From the NCBI GenBank assembly GCA_947066955.1, contig CAMTAF010000013.1, positions 1-50,264 on the forward strand: a stretch of 50,264 bases of DNA. Reading direction: 5' to 3'. Each line of letters starts with the position of its first letter. Positions within the stretch are counted from its first letter, which is position 1. The notes beneath the pieces were generated by a model that worked only from the letters and a program-made list of their open reading frames with translations, searched no databases and was not told the DNA's origin. Of this stretch, positions 32,009 through 40,565 are shown piece after piece. The translations under genes were made by a program, and so were the position numbers. The stretch comes from an uncultured Hungatella sp. GTDB taxonomy: Bacteria > Bacillota > Clostridia > Lachnospirales > Lachnospiraceae.

Positions 32009-33688
32009 ACTGGAATTAAACAGGTTCCTCAGCTGGTACACCACATCATCGGAATCCGCGTTGATGCTGGCCGCCTCGTTGATGGCGGAGATGCTCTCCA
32101 GAGCCGGGATATCCGCGTTGTAGCCAATGGTGTAGATGGGGATATTGAGAGCATCCATGGGGCCCTGGATATCCTTCAGGAGATGTCCCCGGTTTGTCTC
32201 CCCATCCGACAGAACGAACATCATCATCTTGGCGTCAGGGTACTGTTCCCTGGCCTTCACCAGCATGTCCGCGGCCACGATAATTCCGTCAAAGGTAGCC
32301 GTGCCGCCGGAAGCGCTTAAGCTCTCCACAGCGCCCTTGAAGGCCGACTGCTGGTTTAAGTCAAATTTGCCCACAGGCACATTGATCACCACATCGTCGG
32401 AGTAGGACACCAGGCCGATATAGTTGGTGGTATTGATATACCGCATCCCGTTGATCAGGGAGGTCTTTAAGGCGTTCAAGGGCTGTCCCCCCATGGAGCC
32501 GGATACATCTGCCACGAACACCGCCAGGATGGGCCGGCCGCTGTCCTTCTCCTTTTTCCAAAGCTCCTGAGCATTCAGCAGGGTGGCCCCATCCACCTCG
32601 TCCTGCTCCACGGTATAGTTTAAGTCCTCATTAAAGCCGTACTCTGATGCCAGCTTCTGGTTCTCCTCTGACTGGGAAAATTCCGCGAACAGCTGGAGGA
32701 TCTTCTTTTTCTGAGGGCTGGTGCCCGCGGGGGTGTACAGAGGGTTGGTGTGGATAAAGCCAAAAGGCGTAAATTCATACTTTCTCACCAGCTCCGGGTC
32801 ATTGACATAGGTCTGATACTCCATAACAAATCCATCCAGAGTGCCGGTCTCCGCCGCCTCCCTCATCTGCAGGGTGGTGTATGCCACAAAAGGCACATTG
32901 GCCTGGAAGGTCTGGAAGCCGTCCACAGACTCGTCGCTCAAGGGGCTGCGGGCGTTGTAGGTCTGCAGGGTGGAGATGAGGAAATTCAGCCCCGTGGCCG
33001 ATGCGTAGGGGTTTGTGTAGCCCATGGCAAACTCCCCGTTTGCCGTGGCATCCACGATGGTCTTCAGATTGATGGCCCCGTACTTCTCCAAAAGCTGCTT
33101 CTGGGTATCCTTAGACAGAAGGATGCCCGCTGTGTTGCTCACCAGCCTGTCACTGACAGTCTCCACCAAAGCGCCGTCGGCGATGAGCATCTTTCCCCAG
33201 AAATCATTGGACGGCGTATAGCCGTCGGGAAGGTACTTGCCGCTCTCTATGTAATCCCTCCCAAGGCCCGACGCCACGTTCCGGATCATGACGGAGACCG
33301 GCTCCCCGTCCACTTCAAAACCTTCTCTGTTAAATTTCTCCGCTACCTCGTTGATCCAGCCGTCCTTTCCCGCCCCGCACTTCTCCAAGGTAGAAAAGAT
33401 CTCCGCGTACACAGGGGTGGCAGGCTGCACTGTGACCGGGTTGGTATCAATATCCGGAAGCTCGTCCACGCTGTTATCCGCCAGCTCCACCGGGGACTTG
33501 ACCACCGGCGCCTGGGTGGGCCCGATCTTCTTTACATATCTCTCAATGGTTGCTACTGCCGACTCCGTGCTCACGGTCTTCGCTGATTTCCCCGCGTTTC
33601 TCGTCAGCAGAATCCCCGCGAAGGCGAGAATAAACACCACCACGCCGATGCCGGCAATGACAAAGCCTTGATTTTTGCTGTTTTTCAT
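32003..33688 (-). CDS. Membrane-anchored substrate-binding-like protein fused to a VWA domain
   Basis: 561 residues. An N-terminal anchor (9-28, FVIAGIGVVVFILAFAGILL) precedes a periplasmic-binding-protein type II-like region (about 75-370; PNDFWGK-like and TANGEFAMGYTNPYASATGL segments, compare tungstate/phosphate binding proteins). A C-terminal von Willebrand A domain (about 385-555) has MIDAS motif DVSGS (394-398) and SDGET (494-498). I chose the ATG at 33688 with AAAGGAG. The layout suggests an extracytoplasmic sensor or scaffold that binds a metal and a small ligand. It is co-transcribed with the XpaC-like and TelA genes. Confidence 0.85.
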   Translation of the reverse strand: MKNSKNQGFVIAGIGVVVFILAFAGILLTRNAGKSAKTVSTESAVATIERYVKKIGPTQAPVVKSPVELADNSVDELPDIDTNPVTVQPATPVYAEIFSTLEKCGAGKDGWINEVAEKFNREGFEVDGEPVSVMIRNVASGLGRDYIESGKYLPDGYTPSNDFWGKMLIADGALVETVSDRLVSNTAGILLSKDTQKQLLEKYGAINLKTIVDATANGEFAMGYTNPYASATGLNFLISTLQTYNARSPLSDESVDGFQTFQANVPFVAYTTLQMREAAETGTLDGFVMEYQTYVNDPELVRKYEFTPFGFIHTNPLYTPAGTSPQKKKILQLFAEFSQSEENQKLASEYGFNEDLNYTVEQDEVDGATLLNAQELWKKEKDSGRPILAVFVADVSGSMGGQPLNALKTSLINGMRYINTTNYIGLVSYSDDVVINVPVGKFDLNQQSAFKGAVESLSASGGTATFDGIIVAADMLVKAREQYPDAKMMMFVLSDGETNRGHLLKDIQGPMDALNIPIYTIGYNADIPALESISAINEAASINADSDDVVYQLRNLFNSSL

Positions 33689-33708
33689 ACACATCTCCTT
33701 TCAGGTCT

Positions 33709-34428
33709 CTATTTGTAATATTCCAGCTGCCGCAGCAGTTCGTTGATCTGATCTGCCGCCGCCTCGATGTCGTCTCCTGAGTAGTCCGCATCCGACAGTT
33801 CCATCATCAGGTGGTCCACCTCCAGAAGGACCTTCTCGTTCTTCTCCAATATGGAGCGCAAGTCCTCCAGGTTCTTTTCATAGAGCCGCTTTTTTTCCTC
33901 CTGAATCTTGTCCGGGATATCGTCCCTGAGATATTCGCCGGAGGCAAGCTTCTGGTACTCTGCCTCGTCAAAGATGATCATCTTGTTGGCCATGCGGATC
34001 ATCCCCTTAGACAGGGCCTCTGAGGCGGATGCCATGACGCCCATGAACTTCCGGAAGCTTAAGGTTCCGGCTCCAAACCTGCGGACCACCAGCTTCTCAA
34101 AGTTGGACTCCGCGCTCTCCAGCCTCTGGATCTGGGAGAGGGCCGACTGGGCGATGCCTCCTAAGGCCTGGCTGGACACATAGCGGCCCAGAAGCTCCGC
34201 CGCCTTCTCATCCGCCCTGCCGTCGTCAGCCCCCACCAACTCCGGCTCCTTTTCCGCCAGAAGGCTGCGGTTCATCAGGACAAAGGATGGGACGGCCACC
34301 ACCCCCACGGCCACGGAGGCAGCGGCGGCAAACACATTGGGGCTGAAGGGAGACAGCCCTATGAGCCCCGGCGAGTACAGGCAGACCACGCCTGCCGCGA
34401 AGGCCGCGTTTCCTAAAAAAAGCTTCAT
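33709..34428 (-). CDS. XpaC-like membrane protein
   Basis: 239 residues. Two N-terminal membrane segments (LGNAAFAAGVVCLYSPGL and AAAASVAVGVVAVPSFVLMN) precede a long helical cytoplasmic region rich in Glu/Lys (IQEEKKRLYEKNLEDLRSIL). It matches the 5-bromo-4-chloroindolyl phosphate hydrolysis (XpaC) group, commonly encoded beside TelA; enzymatic activity is doubtful. I chose the ATG at 34428 (MKLFLGNAAF) with AGGTGA upstream; a GTG at 34440 is possible. First gene of the three-gene cassette. Confidence 0.72.
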   Translation of the reverse strand: MKLFLGNAAFAAGVVCLYSPGLIGLSPFSPNVFAAAASVAVGVVAVPSFVLMNRSLLAEKEPELVGADDGRADEKAAELLGRYVSSQALGGIAQSALSQIQRLESAESNFEKLVVRRFGAGTLSFRKFMGVMASASEALSKGMIRMANKMIIFDEAEYQKLASGEYLRDDIPDKIQEEKKRLYEKNLEDLRSILEKNEKVLLEVDHLMMELSDADYSGDDIEAAADQINELLRQLEYYK

Positions 34429-34552
34429 ATACTTATTCACCTATTCCTATCCCTCCCTGTCATGTGTTTCCTCTAAGACAGTATACACCTTTTTTCGTGT
34501 TTTGAGAAGAAGATTCTCTTTAACATTTCCTGTAACGATTTTCCTATAACGA

Positions 34553-34582
34553 ACAGGGGACAGCCATCCGGCTATCCCCTGT
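34553..34582 (-). terminator. Terminator of ilvC
   Basis: ACAGGGGA pairs with TCCCCTGT, with an inner AGCC-GGAT-GGCT stem. It lies 19 bp past the ilvC stop. The minus-strand tail is TCGTTA, a poor U-tract. Confidence 0.6.
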
Positions 34583-34601
34583 CCTTTAAGATCAGTACTG
34601 T

Positions 34602-35636
<1,035 letters not shown>

Positions 35637-35661
35637 CTAAATAGTTGTATCTATGTTTAAA

Positions 35662-35696
35662 GCATCTGCCACGGGCCTTTGGTCCATGGCAGATGC
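35662..35696 (-). promoter_or_regulatory. Intercistronic hairpin between ilvN and ilvC
   Basis: GCATCTGCCA (35662-35671) pairs perfectly with TGGCAGATGC (35687-35696), with inner GGCC/GGTCC pairing; the minus-strand tail is TTTAAAC. It could lower ilvC expression, or act as an attenuator or a processing site. No leader peptide or T-box was seen. Confidence 0.55.
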
Positions 35697-35727
35697 CTTG
35701 GCATACCTTTTTGTCCGGTTCCCAAGC

Positions 35728-36228
35728 CTATGGCAGATACCGGATGTCGTCCGCGCCTCTGGACAATCCTGTGAGGCCTGTCCTGGCCAGCTCCAGGATC
35801 TCGTAATCCTCCAGAAGATTGATGAGGGCGTCCAGCTTTGACTGGTCTCCTGTCAGCATCACGGTCAGGGACTCCTTGCCCACATCCACAATGGTTGCCC
35901 GGAATATGTCGGAGATGGCGCTGATGGCCTGACGCTGAGCCGCGTTGGCCCGCACCTTCACCATGATCAGCTCCCTGTATACGGACTTGCCTGGCTTCAG
36001 CTCCTTGATATCCCTCACATCCTCAAGCTTGCGCAGCTGCTTCTCGATCTGCTCCAAGATCTCCTGATCCCCGGTAGACACCACCGTCATGCGGGAATAC
36101 CGCTCATCTGCCGTCACTCCCACAGTCAGGCTCTCGATATTATAACCTCTGCGGCTGAAAAGGCCGGCCACCCGGCTCAGTACGCCGGCAGTATTATCCA
36201 CCAGCAATGACAATACGATCCTACCCAT
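35728..36228 (-). CDS. ilvN: Acetolactate synthase small (regulatory) subunit
   Basis: 166 residues. An N-terminal ACT domain (VLSLLVDNTAGVLSRVAGLF followed by SRRGYNIESLTVG) binds valine for feedback inhibition; a C-terminal ALS_ss_C domain starts about residue 82. The size fits IlvN/IlvH of Firmicutes (symbol ilvH is equally used). The large catalytic subunit is not in the window. The ATG at 36228 has AGGAA; the frame to 36276 is not needed. Confidence 0.95.
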   Translation of the reverse strand: MGRIVLSLLVDNTAGVLSRVAGLFSRRGYNIESLTVGVTADERYSRMTVVSTGDQEILEQIEKQLRKLEDVRDIKELKPGKSVYRELIMVKVRANAAQRQAISAISDIFRATIVDVGKESLTVMLTGDQSKLDALINLLEDYEILELARTGLTGLSRGADDIRYLP

Positions 36229-36266
36229 AAATATTCCTGCTTTCTTCCTGATTATACGTGTCTTTA

Positions 36267-36295
36267 ATCTTATCAATGTGAATCCTGTTTGTCAA
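36267..36295 (-). promoter_or_regulatory. Promoter of ilvN-ilvC
   Basis: Minus-strand TTGACA (36290-36295), a 17-bp spacer and TAAGAT (36267-36272), 39 bases before the ATG at 36228. I see no T-box or leader peptide in the short leader. Confidence 0.6.
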
Positions 36296-36368
36296 CTATA
36301 TAATCGGAATACATATTATAAATTCAGGTTATGGCAGACCCTCCAGGAGGAAAACGTCCGGTTCCCCT

Positions 36369-38951
36369 CTAGCAGGTGGCCCCGCCCTTCATGTGCTTCT
36401 CGGCGGCGATATTTTCCTGCTTCCTGGCCAGAAGGTCGTCGGCCATAAGCTGCGCCTGAACCTCCTCGAACCCGATCCTCTCTACCGTGTCCGCAAAACG
36501 CTCTCCCGTGATCCCCTGTTCGCGGAACAGAAGAATGGCTTTCTCCACCACAGCCAGAACCTCTTCTTTGTCTGTAAATACTTTATCTAAGTACCGGCCC
36601 CGGGCCACCTTCTTGCCCCAGCGCCCGCCTATGTAGATCCGGTAGCCGTCTGTGTGGTCCGCCACAGCGCCAAAGGGGCACTTGCCCACGCACCGTCCGC
36701 AGTGGTTGCAGGCATTCTCGTCAATGGTGATCTTCCCGTTGTTTAAGGCAGCTACCTTGATGGGACAGTTGTTCTCCACCTGGCAGTTTTTGCAGCCCCT
36801 GCATTTTTCCAGATCAATCTGGGGAACCCTCTGGCCGATGATGCCCAAGTCGTTGAGATCCGGTTTCACGCAGTTGTTGGGGCAGCCTCCTACGGCGATC
36901 TTGAACTTGTGGGGAAGCTTTACCCCGCTGTAGCCGTGGAAAAATCTCTCGTGGATCTCCTGGGACAATCCAAAAGTATCGATGAGGCCGTACTGGCAGG
37001 TGGTTCCCTTGCAGGACACCACAGGGCGCACCTTGGAGCCGGTTCCCCCTGTCTCAAGGCCTGCCTGGAGAAGATGCTCCCTTAAAGGTTCAATGTTCTC
37101 AAAGGGAACCCCCTGGATCTCCATGGTCAGACGGGAGGTCATGGTCACCTCGCCGCTTCCGAACCGCTCCGCCGCCTCGGCGATGGCCCTTGCCTCCTCT
37201 GCCGTGATCTTTCCGTTCCTGGTGATGACGCGGCCGTTAAACTTGTCAGGAGTCCTCTTGTCCTTCAAGAACCCCAGGGCCTTCACCCGGGTCTCCTCCT
37301 CCTTTGACACCTGGCCGTCAAAATTCTCCTCCTTCACATCGTTAAAGAAGGTAGCCCCCTCCAGCACTGCGGTGTTGGTGTAGCCGAAGTAGCGCAGGCG
37401 GTTCTGGAGGAAATACCCTCTCTTTCCCTTGGCGCACACCAGGAGAAGCTTCTCATCCTTTCCGATGCCTTCCAGCTCCCCGTTGACCTTGCCCAGCTCA
37501 ATGTACTTTGCCCCCCGGATACTAGGCGCCGGACCCACATCCAGAACCTGGTAGCCTTTGGCCTTCCCGTCCGCGTACTCCGCCGGGGTCATGCTCACCA
37601 TGGTTCCTTCCAGCTTGTTCAACAGCACGTAGACCGCCTGGACAAAGGGATGGATGGCCGTGGAGAAGGGCGGCGCGTAGGCAAAGTCCGCATTTTCAAA
37701 ATCTTCCAGCTTCGCGCCCATATTCAGCCCCATGACAGCGATGTCCACCATCTTGTCCACAGCCCCAGGCCCCAGCACCTGCATGCCCAGAAGCTTGTGG
37801 GTCTTTCTGTCAGCGATGAGCTTGGTGGCAAAAAACGAGGCATCAGGATAGTAATGGGCCTTGTCGTCCGTGACCGCAAGCACCGTCTCCACCTCATACC
37901 CTGCTACCCTGGCCTGCTCTTCCGTAAGGCCCGTGCGGCCGCAGTTCAGCCCCGGCAGCTTCACCACCCCGGTTCCCAGCACTCCCGGGTACTCCTTATG
38001 TTCTCCTCCCAGAATCTTCGCCAGGGTTCGGCCCTCCAAGTTGGCGGAGGAGCCCATGGGCGACCACTGGGGAGCGCCGGTGATCCGGTTGGTCACCTGC
38101 ACGCAGTCTCCTGCCGCGTACACGTCAGGCAGGCTGGTTTTCATGGTCTTGTCCACCACGATGGTGCCCCTGTTCATCTCAATGCCGCTTCCCTCCAAAA
38201 AGCCTGTGTTGGGACGGATCCCCGCGGCCATGATCACCACACCGCAGCTTAAAGTGCCGGCAGTGGTCTTTACGGCCTCCGCCCGGCCCTCTCCCGTGAT
38301 CTCCTGGGCCCTGGTTCCGGTGATGACCCGGATTCCCTTCTTCAGAAGATGTTTCTTCACGTAAGCCGCCATCTCCTTGTCCAAGATCCCCTGGAGGGTC
38401 TGGGAGGCAAATTCGATCACCGTCACAGCGGCGCCCTGCTTCTGAAGGTTCTCCGCCATCTCCAGGCCGATAAAACCGGCTCCCACCACCACGGCCTTCT
38501 TTACCTGCTTTTCCTTCACCCAGTCCCGGACTCCTATGGCATCCTGAGGTGTCCGAATCGTAAAGACGCCCGGGAGATCCATGCCCTTCACAGGCGGAAT
38601 TGCCGGGGACGCTCCCACCGCGATCACCAGCTTATCATAGGAAAATGCTTCCTCTGCCCCGGTCTCCTGATCCTTCACCGTCACCTGCTTATTCCCGGCG
38701 TCAAGGCCCACTGCCTCCTTCCCCGTCAGCACCTCAACCCCTGTGAGAGCCGAATACTTCTGGGGCGTGTTGACAATCAGCTCTTCCGGCTCCCCGATGA
38801 GCCCGCCCACATAGTAGGGAAGCCCGCAGCCCGCATAGGAGATATCCTGTCCCTTGGTGATCACCGTTACATCCAGGCTCCGGTCTTCCCTCTTTAGCTT
38901 TGCCGCCGTCTTGGTCCCGGCAGCCACCCCTCCGATAACCAGTACCTTCAT
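36369..38951 (-). CDS. CoA-disulfide reductase / rhodanese / sulfite-reductase / ferredoxin fusion
   Basis: 860 residues, four modules. (1) 1-445: FAD/NAD(P)H CoA-disulfide-reductase type, with VIGGVAAGTKTAAKLKRED and redox Cys42 in SYAGCGLPYYVGG, and NAD motif VVVGAGFIGLEMAENL. (2) About 455-545: rhodanese-like domain with Cys506 in LLLVCAKGKRG. (3) About 570-705: nitrite/sulfite reductase domain with siroheme-[4Fe-4S] cysteines 647, 652, 690 and 694 (SCKGTTCQYG, GGCPNNCVKP). (4) 715-760: two [4Fe-4S] ferredoxin motifs (Cys717/720/723/729 and 748/751/754/758). It probably passes NAD(P)H electrons to a sulfur substrate such as persulfide, polysulfide, thiosulfate or sulfite in the cytoplasm. 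It has its own promoter and is divergent from an NfnB-like gene. Confidence 0.88.
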   Translation of the reverse strand: MKVLVIGGVAAGTKTAAKLKREDRSLDVTVITKGQDISYAGCGLPYYVGGLIGEPEELIVNTPQKYSALTGVEVLTGKEAVGLDAGNKQVTVKDQETGAEEAFSYDKLVIAVGASPAIPPVKGMDLPGVFTIRTPQDAIGVRDWVKEKQVKKAVVVGAGFIGLEMAENLQKQGAAVTVIEFASQTLQGILDKEMAAYVKKHLLKKGIRVITGTRAQEITGEGRAEAVKTTAGTLSCGVVIMAAGIRPNTGFLEGSGIEMNRGTIVVDKTMKTSLPDVYAAGDCVQVTNRITGAPQWSPMGSSANLEGRTLAKILGGEHKEYPGVLGTGVVKLPGLNCGRTGLTEEQARVAGYEVETVLAVTDDKAHYYPDASFFATKLIADRKTHKLLGMQVLGPGAVDKMVDIAVMGLNMGAKLEDFENADFAYAPPFSTAIHPFVQAVYVLLNKLEGTMVSMTPAEYADGKAKGYQVLDVGPAPSIRGAKYIELGKVNGELEGIGKDEKLLLVCAKGKRGYFLQNRLRYFGYTNTAVLEGATFFNDVKEENFDGQVSKEEETRVKALGFLKDKRTPDKFNGRVITRNGKITAEEARAIAEAAERFGSGEVTMTSRLTMEIQGVPFENIEPLREHLLQAGLETGGTGSKVRPVVSCKGTTCQYGLIDTFGLSQEIHERFFHGYSGVKLPHKFKIAVGGCPNNCVKPDLNDLGIIGQRVPQIDLEKCRGCKNCQVENNCPIKVAALNNGKITIDENACNHCGRCVGKCPFGAVADHTDGYRIYIGGRWGKKVARGRYLDKVFTDKEEVLAVVEKAILLFREQGITGERFADTVERIGFEEVQAQLMADDLLARKQENIAAEKHMKGGATC

Positions 38952-38981
38952 AAGAACCCCTCCTTAGTTATTTTTGAGAAA

Positions 38982-39010
38982 ATTATATCATCCGGAGGTG
39001 CGTATTTCAA
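38982..39010 (-). promoter_or_regulatory. Promoter of the sulfur-reductase fusion gene
   Basis: Minus-strand TTGAAA (39005-39010), a 17-bp spacer and TATAAT (38982-38987), 31 bases before the ATG at 38951. Confidence 0.72.
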
Positions 39011-39102
39011 GAAGATTGGCAGACTTTCCCAACGGTTATTGTTCCTCAAAAAGTACAGACTACCCCGTAGCGCCGCGGCTTATGTTGTGCTAAACTGAGC
39101 AT

Positions 39103-39194
39103 GAATCGAGCAGGGGGCTTTTTTCCCTGCCTGCCGCGCCGGGCGGGGCCGCGCAAGCGGCCACATTTCCTTACCGCCCCGTGTGCATAAAAAA
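39103..39194 (+). repeat. Modular GC-rich palindromic repeat, copy d
   Basis: One A module variant (AATCGAGCAGGGGGC-N-CCCTGCCTG), the GCCGCGCCGG linker, then a full C module with GGCCGC-GCAA-GCGGCC and the CCCCGTGTGCATAAAAAA end. This is the only copy not abutting an obvious terminator: a plus-strand gene follows. The minus strand here still reads GTAAGCGCTTTCTTTTTTATG, which may be a terminator remnant. Confidence 0.83.
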
Positions 39195-39208
39195 GAAAGC
39201 GCTTACAT
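39194..39208. promoter_or_regulatory. Possible CcpA (cre) site before the NfnB-like gene
   Basis: On the minus strand ATGTAAGCGCTTTCT fits the cre consensus WTGNAARCGNWWWCA except near one end. It lies 20 bp before the ribosome binding site of the gene at 39229. I could not find a convincing promoter for that gene. Confidence 0.35.
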
Positions 39209-39228
39209 TTATGAAAGGAAGGTACCCT

Positions 39229-40464
39229 ATGGCGTTACATGTTATGGATGAAGCCAACCGCTGCTTAGGCTGCAAGGTTCCCCAGTGTCAGAAAGGCTGC
39301 CCCATCAGCACCCCTATCCCGGAGATCATCCGGCTGTTAAAGGACAACAAACTGGACCAGGCCGGAAGGATGCTTTTTGAAAATAATCCTCTGACCACCG
39401 TGTGCAGCCTTGTGTGCAACCACGAGAACCAGTGCGAAGGCCACTGTGTCCTGGGAAAGAAGGGGGCACCGGTGCACTTTTCCACCATTGAAAATTACAT
39501 TTCCTCCACCTATGCCAACAAGATGACCGAAGGCCCCAAGCCCTCCAACGGGATCAAAGCCGCCATTGTCGGCTCCGGCCCCGCGGGCATCACCATCGCC
39601 ATCATACTGGCCCGCTACGGCTACGATGTCACCATCTTTGAGGGAAAGGACAAGATCGGCGGAGTGCTCCGCTACGGCATACCGGAGTTCCGCCTTCCCA
39701 AATCCGTTCTGGACGATTTAAAATACCGTCACATTGACCTCAAGGGCATCAAATTCCGGCCCAACACCCATATCGGCGGAGCCATCGGCATCGACGATCT
39801 GTTCCGGGACGGCTACAAGGCCATCTTCATCGGCACCGGAGTGTGGAAGCCCAATGCCCTCCACATTAAAGGAGAGACTTTAGGACATGTGCATTTCGGG
39901 ATCAATTATCTGAACAATCCCGACAGCTACAGCCTGGGAGAGAAAGTCATCGTCATCGGCGCGGGCAACGCTGCCATGGATGTGGCCAGAACCGCTGTCC
40001 GCAAGGGAGTGCGGGAGCTGACCTGTTTTTCCCTGACCAAAAAGGTGGCAGCCAGCCATCACGAGTTCAGCTACGCCCAGCTGGAGGGAGTTCAGTTCGA
40101 GTACAACAAAGCTCCTGTGGAGATTACTGATGAGGGCGTGATTTTTAAAGATCTTGTGGAACACGAAGACGGAAGTTTCACCGATGTTCCTGATTCTGAG
40201 ATGCTCTATAAGGCCGACAGCGTCATCATATCCATCAGCCAGGGGCCCCAGAACCGGATCGTCACCACCACCCAGGGGCTGGAAGCCGACAAGAAAGGCC
40301 TTCTGGTGGCCGATGAGACAGGCCACACCTCAAGGCCGGGAATCTTCGCCTCCGGCGACGTGGTCAACGGAGCCAGGACCGTGGTGGAGGCTGTGGCCCA
40401 CAGCAAAATTGTGGCCGAGTCCATGCACCAGTATATGCAGTCTCTAAAAAAAGAGGAGGGATGA
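39229..40464 (+). CDS. GltD/NfnB-like NAD(P)-dependent flavoprotein
   Basis: 411 residues. An N-terminal cysteine-rich domain binds two clusters (Cys12/15/20/24 in CLGCKVPQCQKGC and Cys59/63/69/73 in CSLVCNHENQCEGHC). A FAD domain follows (IVGSGPAGITIAIILARYGY) and an NAD(P) domain (VIVIGAGNAAMDVARTAVRK), ending RPGIFASGDVVNGARTVVEA. This is the fold of glutamate-synthase small subunit, NfnB and SudA. No glutamate synthase or NfnA adjoins. Its divergent neighbour is the sulfur-reductase fusion. The ATG at 39229 has AAGGAAGG; the frame from 39181 starts inside a repeat. Confidence 0.88.
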   Translation: MALHVMDEANRCLGCKVPQCQKGCPISTPIPEIIRLLKDNKLDQAGRMLFENNPLTTVCSLVCNHENQCEGHCVLGKKGAPVHFSTIENYISSTYANKMTEGPKPSNGIKAAIVGSGPAGITIAIILARYGYDVTIFEGKDKIGGVLRYGIPEFRLPKSVLDDLKYRHIDLKGIKFRPNTHIGGAIGIDDLFRDGYKAIFIGTGVWKPNALHIKGETLGHVHFGINYLNNPDSYSLGEKVIVIGAGNAAMDVARTAVRKGVRELTCFSLTKKVAASHHEFSYAQLEGVQFEYNKAPVEITDEGVIFKDLVEHEDGSFTDVPDSEMLYKADSVIISISQGPQNRIVTTTQGLEADKKGLLVADETGHTSRPGIFASGDVVNGARTVVEAVAHSKIVAESMHQYMQSLKKEEG

Positions 40465-40565
40465 CAGACTAGCGGTTTTTCCAAAAATCATGTATAATTA
40501 GAGAAGCGCGCCCACAGGCCATGAATTTTGAAAAAACCAAACAGAAAGGAATGAGTGTAACTCCT

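Noticed and set aside
36229-36368. A T-box or leader-peptide attenuator before ilvN
   Set aside because: The leader after the promoter at 36267-36295 is only about 30 nt, with no T-box core and no run of Leu/Val/Ile codons.
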